A stretch of DNA of 64,000 nucleotides, taken from assembly GCA_964368305.1 (NCBI GenBank), contig CAYJAB010000005.1, positions 8,765 through 72,764 on the forward strand, given 5' to 3'. This document shows positions 18,525-27,600 of the stretch, piece after piece. Source of the DNA: CAYJAB01 sp964368305 (GTDB lineage Bacteria > Bacillota_I > Bacilli_A > Erysipelotrichales > Erysipelotrichaceae). The position numbers and the translations under genes are program-made. The notes beneath the pieces are model-generated. The model was not told the DNA's origin and searched no databases. It saw nothing but the letters and a program-made list of their open reading frames with translations. Within the stretch, counting starts at the first letter, position 1; each line of letters starts with the position of its first letter.

Positions 18525-19925
18525 CTATTTTAGTTTTGCAGTATATGCTCCAATATATGTGAAGTCACCTTCATCAACATGGTCATATTCCCCTGCAAGA
18601 ATCAATCCTACATCCTCAATTACATCTTCAATTTTGACAAACTCCCCAGAGATTCCTGTGTATTGTTCAGCGACAAACATCGGTTGAGAGAAATAATTTC
18701 TTAGTTTTCTCGCTCTAAAGAATGTATCATAATCTGATTTTGAAAGTTCATCAATTCCTAAAACCGCAACAATTTGTTCAAGTTCTTCATAACGTGATAA
18801 ACATTTTAAAGAATCTTCAACTAAACGGAAATGCGTTTCCCCGATAATTTCAGGATCTACGATATTCGAATTTGTTCTAAATACGTTAATTGCAGGATAC
18901 AATCCTTTTTCCGCAACTTTACGATCTAATACAACTTGACCATCTAAATGCTTACTAATCGCATGTACAGCTCCATCATTCATATCATCTGCTGGAATAT
19001 AAATCGCTTGGAAGGATGTAATTGATCCTGATTCAGTAGAGTTGATACGTTCTTCAACCTCACTGATTTCAGTTAATAAAGATGGAGAATACCCATTATC
19101 AATCGGCATTCTAGAAAGTTCCGTAGAAATTTCCGCATTCGCTTGAACCATACGATAAATATTATCGATAAACAATAATACATCTTGTTCTTTTTCATCT
19201 CTTAAATACTCAGCTAATGTTAATCCTGTATAGATTGCGCGACTTCTACTCATCGCATTATCTCCCATTTGTCCAAAAGCCATAGAGATTTTATCAAATA
19301 ATTTTGCTTCAATCATTTCATCATAAAGGTCACGTCCTTCACGACTTCTCTCACCAATCCCAACAAACACTGAGTTTGATTCAAACCCTTTGTATACGTT
19401 GTTGATTAATTCCTTAATGATTACTGTCTTACCAACACCAGCTCCACCTAATAGACCCATTTTAAACCCTTTACGCATTGGCGCAAAGAAGTCTAACACT
19501 TTAATTCCTGTCCACAAGATATCCCCATTAATATTGATTTGACTCATATCTAATGCTTTATCGTAAATATTTCTTGTCTTTGTTTTTTCAGATAAATGAT
19601 CACCTGCAATTAAAGAACCATAAGGATTAAATACATGTCCTAAGATTTGATCATCATAAGCAACTTGTATTCCACCTTTTTGGAAATAAATATCTAAGCC
19701 TCTTTTTAATCCATTTGTCATTCCAAAGCAAATTGCTGAAACCATGCTCTTTTGAATTTCAGCGATTTCAAAATATACTTTTTCATCATTTAAGTATGTA
19801 TATACTAAATCCCTAATTGAAACTTCTTGAGAACCCTCTAAAAATATTTCAATTTTTAAGCTACTTACAGAAATAATCTTTCCGATAATTACATCTTGAT
19901 TATTTACTAAATTTGTATTACTCAT
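18525..19925 (-). CDS. F1-type ATPase beta subunit (catalytic), F1-like rotary motor
   Basis: A 466-residue protein with the complete catalytic set of F1 beta: Walker A 'GGAGVGKT', the general-base Glu in 'GIGERSREGRDLYDEM', Walker B 'LLFIDNIYR', the 'RMPIDNGYSPSLLTEI' loop and 'GSITSFQAIYIPADD'. The torque lever is present as 'IDELSKSD' in place of DELSEED, followed by 'RARKLRNYFSQPMFVAE'. ATP hydrolysis and torque on gamma are therefore expected. It is shorter in the N-terminal barrel than canonical beta (about 470-480). It lies between gamma and the epsilon-like gene, in the order alpha-gamma-beta-epsilon of a true atp operon. The absence of an ion-conducting membrane part suggests it works as an ATP-driven motor rather than a synthase. 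Confidence 0.93.
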   Translation of the reverse strand: MSNTNLVNNQDVIIGKIISVSSLKIEIFLEGSQEVSIRDLVYTYLNDEKVYFEIAEIQKSMVSAICFGMTNGLKRGLDIYFQKGGIQVAYDDQILGHVFNPYGSLIAGDHLSEKTKTRNIYDKALDMSQININGDILWTGIKVLDFFAPMRKGFKMGLLGGAGVGKTVIIKELINNVYKGFESNSVFVGIGERSREGRDLYDEMIEAKLFDKISMAFGQMGDNAMSRSRAIYTGLTLAEYLRDEKEQDVLLFIDNIYRMVQANAEISTELSRMPIDNGYSPSLLTEISEVEERINSTESGSITSFQAIYIPADDMNDGAVHAISKHLDGQVVLDRKVAEKGLYPAINVFRTNSNIVDPEIIGETHFRLVEDSLKCLSRYEELEQIVAVLGIDELSKSDYDTFFRARKLRNYFSQPMFVAEQYTGISGEFVKIEDVIEDVGLILAGEYDHVDEGDFTYIGAYTAKLK

Positions 19926-19947
19926 ATTTTCACCTTTCTACCTTAAA

Positions 19948-20739
19948 TTAAGCTTTCTGCTTCAATGATTTTTGCTGAATAAATCCATCAATCGTTTTCT
20001 TAAAAGATGCTTGCGTTTCTTCAGTTCTTCTTCTTTGCACTGTTTCAGCTTCAATCTCATCTAATTTCTTTAATGATTGTGTTGTAGCACTTTGTCTTAT
20101 TGTATTTTCAGATGCCAAAGCACTCGCTGCTGCAATCTTAACTTGATAAGATAAATAAGAAACAATCATTTTTTCCAATAAATCTGATACATCGCCTTCA
20201 ATCGCAAAATCAGTCCATTGTCCTTTTTTACTATCATAATCCTCATCATCTGCTAAAGGATAAATCTTTCTTTCAACAGGTGCAATTTTACTAATGTTAT
20301 AATAATGATTGTAAACTAAATAAATTTCAGACCATTCTTTTTCAAGAACTGCTTGAGCCAATTTTCTTTTAATTAACCCGAAGTTTTCTTCAAAATCTTC
20401 TTGAGTTAAATATAAACTAAACTCTTTATTACGTTTTACTTTTTTACCAATCACTATTTTTTCACTTTTTTCATCTTGATTAATTTTAGAAACAATTGTC
20501 GAATTTATGTTTCCACAAAAACCTAAATCAGAACCAATATAGATTTTTAATGGTGGTAAATCGGCGCTTGGCAAAGAGAGTTTTTTATCTACTTTTAAAT
20601 TTTTGTTATTAAAGATCAAACGCATCATAGACTCTAACTCATCCGATACACGCGTATATTTTGACGCGAGGGTTGTTGATCTTTCAACTCTTAATAAAGC
20701 GTGAAAGTTCATAACCTTTACAATCGCTTTAACGTTCAT
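19948..20739 (-). CDS. F1-type ATPase gamma-like rotor subunit
   Basis: A 263-residue protein with the gamma layout: an N-terminal long helix, a Rossmann-like middle with 'YIGSDLGFCGNINSTIV' (canonical 'SDRGLCGGFN'), and a C-terminal helix containing 'ASALASENTIRQSATTQSL' (canonical 'MRAATDNA'-type region). Gamma is the shaft that turns inside the alpha3beta3 hexamer and joins the c ring. Its start overlaps the alpha stop as TAATG, indicating translational coupling. It is a little shorter than usual (about 285), and the N-terminal helix diverges from the standard 'I+RI+SV' pattern ('AIVKVMNFHALLRVERS'). Confidence 0.88.
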   Translation of the reverse strand: MNVKAIVKVMNFHALLRVERSTTLASKYTRVSDELESMMRLIFNNKNLKVDKKLSLPSADLPPLKIYIGSDLGFCGNINSTIVSKINQDEKSEKIVIGKKVKRNKEFSLYLTQEDFEENFGLIKRKLAQAVLEKEWSEIYLVYNHYYNISKIAPVERKIYPLADDEDYDSKKGQWTDFAIEGDVSDLLEKMIVSYLSYQVKIAAASALASENTIRQSATTQSLKKLDEIEAETVQRRRTEETQASFKKTIDGFIQQKSLKQKA

Positions 20740-22061
20740 TAATCTGTTTCCTTGTTCAACAAGTCAATGCTTTCAAGCATCTGCTCACTTGTTCTAACTG
20801 CAAATTTATGTTGTTTAAGTATATCCATGATTTTTGCACCACGTAACATACTTCTTTTCATTGCAGCTCCCATTTCATCTACGTTTGCTAATTCAAAAAT
20901 TTCTCTTTGCTCTAAGTAAGATAATAATTCACGTCTAATTTTTGGACCAACTTGTTTCATATCACGTGTCTGTACTGCACCACCTAAACGTGATACTGAA
21001 AGTCCGTAATTAATCGCAGGTTTTTGTCCTTTTTCAAAACTTTTCGCAGATAAAACAATTTGTCCATCTGTAATAGAAATAATATTTGTTGAAATATAAT
21101 CTGTAATATTTCCACCTTTTGTTTCACAAATAGGTAAAATTGTAATAGAACCTCCATTTTCATGTTGACACCCAAGCTCTAAAAGTCTTGAATGAGAATA
21201 GAAAATATCTGGTGGATATGCATCACGTCCTGGAGTTTTCTCCATTAATAATGCCATCTCACGACATACATCCGCATGACGTTTTAAATCATCTAACACA
21301 ACTAAAACATCTTTAGACTCTTCTAAATAAAGTCTAGCGATAGATAAAGCAGCGTAAGGCGTATTTCTAAGTACAGGTGCACTTTCATCGTTAAATGCAG
21401 TGATAATTACTGTATAAGCCATTGCTCCTCTTTTGAATAATTGTGCATATAAATCTTTAATTTCTTTTTTTGTTTTTCCAATTGCTACATAAATACATAC
21501 AACATCTTTACCTTGTTGATTACAAATTGTATCTAAAGTAATTTGTGTTTTCCCAGTCTTTTTATCACCAAGAATTAACTGACGTTGCCCTTTTCCAATT
21601 GGATATAACATATCAATACCAGTTATTCCTGTTAATAATGGACGATTTACAGTTGTACGCTCTAAAATTGAAATTGGGTTTGTTTCAATTGAAATTGTTT
21701 CAGCATCATCAAAGATACTTGAAGATAACTTATTTTCTGCAAATATATCTACAATACATCCAATTGAACTTTTTGAGTACTTTGCTGTAAATAATTCTCC
21801 AGTAGATACCACATCATTTCCAACAGAAACTTTATCAGTCATTTTTGTCAATGCGATAACTACAGAATTTTTATTGATAGAATCTACATAACCTTCATTA
21901 TTATCTCCGACCAATACTCTTTCAAAATACGCAACACCCTCAAGTCCAGATGCCTCAATAACATAATCTCTAACTAGAGTTACTTTACCCATTGTGTAAA
22001 CATTTGTCTTTTCTTTTATTTTCTTGATTTTTTCATCTAAAATTACATTAATTGTTGACAT
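20739..22061 (-). CDS. F1-type ATPase alpha-like subunit
   Basis: A 440-residue protein, shorter than usual alpha (about 500). It retains Walker A 'GDKKTGKT', 'YVAIGKTKKEI', 'DDLKRHADVCREMALLM', 'PGRDAYPPDIFYSHSRLLEL', 'NIISITDGQIVLS' and 'INYGLSVSRLGG', whose Arg is the finger that completes the catalytic site on beta. The C-terminal helical domain is truncated relative to bacterial alpha. In F1 it forms the alternating non-catalytic positions of the hexamer. It begins 1 base after the stop of the b/delta-like gene and ends overlapping gamma. Divergence from housekeeping alpha subunits suggests a specialised paralogue; whether the genome also has a normal atp operon cannot be seen here. Confidence 0.92.
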   Translation of the reverse strand: MSTINVILDEKIKKIKEKTNVYTMGKVTLVRDYVIEASGLEGVAYFERVLVGDNNEGYVDSINKNSVVIALTKMTDKVSVGNDVVSTGELFTAKYSKSSIGCIVDIFAENKLSSSIFDDAETISIETNPISILERTTVNRPLLTGITGIDMLYPIGKGQRQLILGDKKTGKTQITLDTICNQQGKDVVCIYVAIGKTKKEIKDLYAQLFKRGAMAYTVIITAFNDESAPVLRNTPYAALSIARLYLEESKDVLVVLDDLKRHADVCREMALLMEKTPGRDAYPPDIFYSHSRLLELGCQHENGGSITILPICETKGGNITDYISTNIISITDGQIVLSAKSFEKGQKPAINYGLSVSRLGGAVQTRDMKQVGPKIRRELLSYLEQREIFELANVDEMGAAMKRSMLRGAKIMDILKQHKFAVRTSEQMLESIDLLNKETD

Positions 22062-22062
22062 C

Positions 22063-22842
22063 TTACCCTATCTCCTTTTTCGCAATAGCATAATCATAAA
22101 GCTTATGATTAATCTCTATTTGAATTCCCTCAATCAGAGAATCTTTTTTCACTACATTATATTCATCTGTACTTTCTACCTCTACATTAGATGGTACAAA
22201 GATCGTTGCTTTTTTATTTTCTAAATCCGCAATCTCAGTAATATAAGCATAGAACTCAATACTTGAAAATACTTCATTCTCCTCAATATAGTTTTTTAAT
22301 AATGGCTTAAACTTCTCATCAATACTTTCCTCTAAACAAGTAATTTGCTCTTGAGGACTTAAGAAAGTTAAGCTGTATACATTTTCATATGATAATTGTT
22401 TTAAAAACGCATTTGCTGTGCCATCTTGCACATCAGATGTTTCTTTTTTTAATTCTTTAAATACACGATCTAAATCAAAATTAAAATTATTTTTAATACC
22501 TTGATAAATTAGCCCCACATCTTTACTCAAATAATTTGATTTACTAATAATTTCTAAAGAATCATCCGCTTGTAGTGTATGTGCTTTGAAGTTATTCTCT
22601 TGAACAACTTCAACCACATCCTCTTCACTGTTTTTATATTCTTCTAATTCCTCAATTTCCTTTCTAAGTACACTTAACTGTAAGCTTTTCAGTTCAAGTG
22701 CACTATCATAGATTGAAATCAAGTCCAAAGTACGACCTTTGATATTATGTGTTGTTCTTTTAACGAGTGTTAAAATCGCAAGACTTGTAAATAAAATTAG
22801 GACTAGCATAACAAGTATCGTTCCAATATACAAATATGCCAT
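22063..22842 (-). CDS. Membrane-anchored peripheral-stalk protein, b/delta-like fusion
   Basis: A 259-residue protein in the place where atpF (b) and atpH (delta) stand in a normal operon, between c and alpha. Residues 4-27 form one membrane helix ('YIGTILVMLVLILFTSLAIL'), residues about 35-75 are a charged helical or coiled-coil segment, and the rest is a globular domain. The last 30 residues ('DSLIEGIQIEINHKLYDYAI') match the end of delta, where the pattern is 'D-x-x-L-I-G-G-x-x-x-x-[IV]-G-D'. This suggests one protein serving as membrane anchor, stalk and OSCP-like cap of F1, as in the known b-delta fusion of mycobacteria. Similarity is short, so the call is moderately sure. Confidence 0.65.
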   Translation of the reverse strand: MAYLYIGTILVMLVLILFTSLAILTLVKRTTHNIKGRTLDLISIYDSALELKSLQLSVLRKEIEELEEYKNSEEDVVEVVQENNFKAHTLQADDSLEIISKSNYLSKDVGLIYQGIKNNFNFDLDRVFKELKKETSDVQDGTANAFLKQLSYENVYSLTFLSPQEQITCLEESIDEKFKPLLKNYIEENEVFSSIEFYAYITEIADLENKKATIFVPSNVEVESTDEYNVVKKDSLIEGIQIEINHKLYDYAIAKKEIG

Positions 22843-22854
22843 ACTAATTACCCT

Positions 22855-23103
22855 CTATACGTTTAGTAACGGATTTGCAAATAACAAGATTACCGCTACA
22901 GCTAATGTAACAATCAATATCCCTACTAAAATTAGGGCGACCATTAATACACTATGAAGCACATCATTTTTTGTTTCAGGATTTCTTCCAACCGCTTCAG
23001 CGGCTTTACTTCCAGTAATCCCAAGAGCAATCGAAACTCCTAAAAAAGCAAATCCCAACATTACTCCAACTGACATCATAATTGATCCTAATAAATTTTC
23101 CAT
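22855..23103 (-). CDS. F-type c-subunit-like protein lacking the ion-binding carboxylate
   Basis: An 82-residue hairpin of two membrane helices. The polar loop is conserved ('EAVGRNPE', canonical 'EGIARQPE'), and its C-terminal side aligns without gaps to the Bacillus c subunit. At the position of the essential Glu/Asp of helix 2 this protein has Val, within 'LMVALILVGILIVTLAVAV'; neither helix holds any Asp, Glu or Gln that could bind H+ or Na+. Helix 1 also lacks the tight GxGxGxG packing motif, having more widely spaced Gly. I infer a ring that docks gamma and epsilon through the polar loop but cannot carry ions. The gene sits directly before the b/delta-like gene, as in atp operons. Confidence 0.88.
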   Translation of the reverse strand: MENLLGSIMMSVGVMLGFAFLGVSIALGITGSKAAEAVGRNPETKNDVLHSVLMVALILVGILIVTLAVAVILLFANPLLNV

Positions 23104-23121
23104 TGTCCTACTCCTTTTCGT

Positions 23122-24681
23122 TTATTTATAGAAATTATTTTTTGAAGTTGCATTTAATACGATTTCATTTGCTGGATTTATTAACTTAACTGTAATAAAT
23201 TCAGCTGCTTCAAATGCAGGAACTTCTGATTCATCAATTTCAAAGACATGTTCAAGACCTTCTTCAATTGCAGTGTTAATATCTTTTGCCGAAATTGTTA
23301 ATGTCTCTTGTCTTCCCCCATACTCTAATACTAACTCGCTGCTTGCAGCAACAGTATCAATATCTTCTAAATTCAATACTACAATAATTTTCTCTTTAGA
23401 AATTGTACTAATATAAAGACGATTTTCTGTTCTTTTTGTTTCAACTTTAAAGTAATCTCTTAAAGTATCCGCAACATTTCCATCTTCATCTTCATGTACA
23501 TGCGCAAGTGCAACATAATATTGCTCCCCACTTTCTAACCCATTAAATGTATATTCATTATCATAAGGTTGAATTGTAGCTCTAAATGTTGTATCAAAAT
23601 TTTCCCAATATGTTACAACATTTGAGTCACCCGCTTTTTCTACATCATATAAATCTTGTACTGTAAGTCCTGCAGCTTCTAATACCGAAGCTTTATGAAC
23701 TGACATATATGCAAGTCCTAATACTCCATATGGATCCACAAATTGATAATTTGCAGTGATGCTTGTACTTGTAGTTGAGGTAGCAGATTTAAGCATTAAG
23801 ATTTGTACGGTTGTTTGTTCTTCACCGATACCACCTTTACCTCCAGATCCACCAGATCCTCCAGATCCTCCAGTACCACCCGTACCACCGTTTCCGCCAG
23901 TACCACCGATACCACCTTGACCACCGTCACCACCTGTACCACCATCTCCACCTTTAATTACAAGATTGATTTCATCTGGCGTTTGTTCATCGTCAAGTTC
24001 TTTATTAATTGCAGGGTCATATGTATTTGTACTTCCCATGATTTTTCTCATATCAATATTTTGATCACCTATACTTAAAACTTCATTGGCGATATCAAAT
24101 GTTAATTCATCTGAGATAATCGTTGTTGGTTTAACTGTTTTTAAACTCATTTGATCAGATAATATATACGCATTACCTACTACATCTAATACTAAGTAGA
24201 CATAATCATTTACTTCAAATACATTATTTGAATCTGTAATTACATCTCCTGTAATTAGATACTTACGATCTGATAATTTGTAAAATACTGGTGATGAGAA
24301 ATCAGTATAAACCATATCATCTTTAACTGCAGTTACTTCACCAAATTCATCTATACGATATCCTCCACCAAATACTTGAATTCCATCTGGTCCATACGCT
24401 ACTGTATTTTCCCCTAAAGGAATTGGTCCTTGATCTTCAACAGATAAGTAATACTGCCCTTTATTTATTTCATTTGACAGTACACCAGTAGAGCTAAGCT
24501 CAACTGGTCTGTTTGTATTGTCAAATACGACTGTACTTGTAGATAGTTCAATATTTTCAGGTCTTTGTGAAAGTGCATTGGCTGCTATCAACGTGATAAA
24601 GCCAACCAAACCAACTATGACAGCTGAGAATATTACAAAATACATCTTAGCTTTTTTATTTAATTTTCTTTGTTTTGACAT
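23122..24681 (-). CDS. Surface protein with glycine-rich linker and Fn3-like domain, F1-like ATPase operon
   Basis: A 519-residue protein: basic cytoplasmic tail and membrane helix (about 13-35, 'MYFVIFSAVIVGLVGFITLI'), a beta-rich extracellular domain (about 40-238, with 'YKLSDRKYLITGD' and 'VNDYVYLVLDVVGNAY'), a Gly-Gly-x linker (about 241-284), then a Fn3-like region and a C-terminal beta domain to 519. The layout matches the first part of the 2,079- and 3,555-residue proteins, of which this is the short form. It lies between the 2,079-residue gene (17 bases away) and the c-like gene, so it is co-transcribed with the ATPase. No enzyme motif was seen. It probably forms part of the extracellular structure linked to the motor. 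Confidence 0.75.
   Translation of the reverse strand: MSKQRKLNKKAKMYFVIFSAVIVGLVGFITLIAANALSQRPENIELSTSTVVFDNTNRPVELSSTGVLSNEINKGQYYLSVEDQGPIPLGENTVAYGPDGIQVFGGGYRIDEFGEVTAVKDDMVYTDFSSPVFYKLSDRKYLITGDVITDSNNVFEVNDYVYLVLDVVGNAYILSDQMSLKTVKPTTIISDELTFDIANEVLSIGDQNIDMRKIMGSTNTYDPAINKELDDEQTPDEINLVIKGGDGGTGGDGGQGGIGGTGGNGGTGGTGGSGGSGGSGGKGGIGEEQTTVQILMLKSATSTTSTSITANYQFVDPYGVLGLAYMSVHKASVLEAAGLTVQDLYDVEKAGDSNVVTYWENFDTTFRATIQPYDNEYTFNGLESGEQYYVALAHVHEDEDGNVADTLRDYFKVETKRTENRLYISTISKEKIIVVLNLEDIDTVAASSELVLEYGGRQETLTISAKDINTAIEEGLEHVFEIDESEVPAFEAAEFITVKLINPANEIVLNATSKNNFYK
23825..23960 (-). repeat. Gly-Gly-x tandem repeat region
   Basis: Encodes about 44 residues of the pattern G-G-[DTQINSK]-G-G ('GGTGGNGGTGGTGGSGGSGG'), giving a run of CCACC/ACCACC on the plus strand. 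This polyglycine II-like or flexible linker sits between two folded domains. Tandem repeats like this are prone to length change. Confidence 0.9.
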
Positions 24682-24698
24682 AATTGCTTCACCTTTCC

Positions 24699-27600
24699 TT
24701 AACTTCTTGATGTGAAACTTAAAGTTTCATATGGAACTAAATCCGTTTCATTTACATATAACTTAATTGTAACTTGGTATAACCCACGCGCTACAGTATG
24801 AGGCAGTACATATGTAAATACATCATAATTCGCATTGTCTTTTGTTTTTGTAAACATCGGGTCACGTGGTGCAATTGCTTCACCATAATTACTTACAGGA
24901 TGTCCGTTGTAATTTGTACCTGTGATGCTATATGTAATCTTTTTAAAGCTTTGAATTTCTTCGTTGTATTCATTTATAGTTGTAATACCATAACTTTCCG
25001 CAAGTGTTAATTCAAATTTATCGCTTTGATTAATAAAAATTGTAGCCATATCTTTGTTAATTAAGATATTTTCAACTGGCGTTGTAGTTTGTGAACGGCT
25101 TGCAATTAAGAAGTTTGCTTCAACTGCTGCCATCGCACTATTTCGTTTTGAAGTATCAGGACCTGAATTAATCCAGAATGTATCAATAAAATCATTAAAT
25201 ACTGGATATTTATTCACTTGATTTCCTGCATCATTGAAGAAGTATTGCCAATCTTTTTTGCTGTTATTATCATTTGGTATTGTATTTCCACTTAATCCAT
25301 CATGATTATAATCAGGTACTGCATAAATATGAATTTGATAAATTGTTTCAGGAGAAATATCTACCTGATCAATACTGTTTCCTCTTAATGCATCATCATC
25401 TAAGATAAACTCTGTTTGAAGATCCTTTAAGTAATAAACTTCTTCATCATATTTAGTATAAATACGATTACCATTATTATCTGTAAATCTTACAGTATAA
25501 ATTGGACTTGGGTTACTCGCAACATCCATGTTTTTATCTAACATTAGTGAGTATTCTAAATCCGTTAATGAAACCATAAACGAAATTGACTCAGCAGTTG
25601 CCTCATTTGCATAAATCATTGAACTAATGTTATCTACAACCCCATCAATAAAGAATGGCTCAACAACCGTAACTTTAGTCTCTTCATTTGAACCAACCAT
25701 TGCAGTAATTCTTAAGAAATACTCAACACCTGTCGCAAATTTTTCTCTATTTATACTTGGAGTTAAATTTAAATCAAACATATTTGTATTACTTGTTGGT
25801 TTCTCTTCAATTAAACCTAAATCAAGTAATTCTTGATTTGTAATATAAGGCGCTTCATTATTTAAAGCAGCTGATTCTGATAAGAAAATATCATATTTTA
25901 AATCAACACCTAAGAACTGATTCAATGTAAAGTAAAGTTGAACATTTTTTTCAAAATAACTGAAATTATAATAAATTGCTCCCTCATTATTTGGCGTGAT
26001 TTTTAATCCATCATGCGTTTCAAATGTGTAAATCGCTTTTTCTGTTGTCTGTGTATCAAGCAATATTGTTTCTTTTCCATCCACAACTGCAGAAATAACC
26101 ATATAATACTCAGTATTTGTACTAAGGCCATCAATTCTGTTTGCGTTATCTGCTGTACTATAAATATATTCGCCATCAGCGTTGATATCTAATGTAATTT
26201 TACCTACATAATTATTTAAAAGATCCGATGCATCTTCAATTGTTTTATAAACTGAAATGTTTACTCTTGGTTGATCCAACTCTGAGAATCCAGAAATTTG
26301 GAATGATTGAATATCTATTAATGTAATAGAAACATCATAATCTAATTCACCTACTGTCGGGATTAACTGTGTAAGCGTTGTAGAGTTTTCTCCTTTAAAT
26401 GTTAATGGATAACTCGCCACACCTTTTGGTACAACATGGTACCCTGATAAGTGCTCTAAATTACTACTGTTATTATCCGCTACCCCAAAATGTTGAATTG
26501 ATAAGTATTTTGTAAATCCAATATTTTGTGCAGATGTATACGTAAAGTATTTTTGAAGCGCTACTTGGTCTTCTTTTTCATCCTTCACTGTATTTCTTAA
26601 TGTTTCAATATCAAATCTTGTGTTTAATTGAATCAGTCCATTTGCAGGAGATTGCGTATTACGATTTGGATATGTACTATATGATCCTAAAATATACTCT
26701 GGCTCTGAATTTAATAAGATATTTGTTCTTTGTAAACCAAATAAACCAATAGGATTTAAAGTTTCATCTGCATAAGCCCATCCCTGCATTCCACTGTCAT
26801 ATAATACCTCAGCTGTAAATTCAAATGTTTCATCTAAATACTCATTCCCAAGCTGTGAAGTTGAGAACTTAGAACTTGTAATACCATATTCATTTGTTTC
26901 AACTGGAATATAGAATACTGCATCATCAATTGTACTATTTGATGTACAATCTACTGTTAATTTTAATGAATACGCTCTTTCAACCAATGTTTCTCTTGGA
27001 AGTTGAGAACCTATATATTTATCTGATAACTCAAATGTAATATAGTTTTCTTCAAGTACTGGAATCATTTCAATATTAATTGCATTTGCCATAGATCCTG
27101 TACTTAAATCTGCACCATATCCCCATTCAACTGGAACATGCGCTAAATAGAATGCTTCATCTTCATAATTTGGATCTTTTGTTAACTCTTGTAAAGTGCG
27201 TTCATAATCAGGGTTTAAATAACGATTGATCGCTATCTCTGGTGAAAGTGTTGCTTTACCATTTGGACCAACATCCCCACGTTCCATTACATAAGGAATT
27301 GTAACTTGATACCACCCGTTACCTGTATTTACAGGAGTAGCATTGATATTCATACTTGATTCAACCCCAAATTCATTTTCAAATTTAATTTGTGTAATTG
27401 GGTTACCTGGAGTATCCACAATTGTTTCATCTAAATCTTGATATTTATAGTGAATTGTTACAGATGCATTATTTTTATCATTCGCAACTGTAGAGTTTGG
27501 TGTATCAAATACATAAGAATAAATAACTGGATCTCCTTTTGGAGCAGATACCATACCACTATTTAAAATATATGCCGTTCGAATACCAAGTGTTGTTTCA

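Noticed and set aside
18525..22061. Type III secretion or flagellar export ATPase (FliI-like)
   Set aside because: Separate alpha- and beta-type subunits plus gamma and c-like genes are present, and no flagellar or secretion genes are near.
18525..23103. Ordinary ATP synthase operon
   Set aside because: No subunit a, no ion-binding carboxylate in the c-like protein, short alpha, fused stalk and co-transcription with giant surface genes.
23825..23960. Possible CRISPR or tandem-repeat array at the CCACC repeats
   Set aside because: Periodicity is 6-9 bases within a coding frame, encoding Gly-Gly-x; no spacers.
23803..24078. Plus-strand open frame rich in Thr/Ser opposite the glycine repeats
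   Set aside because: Shadow of the GGx repeat on the other strand.
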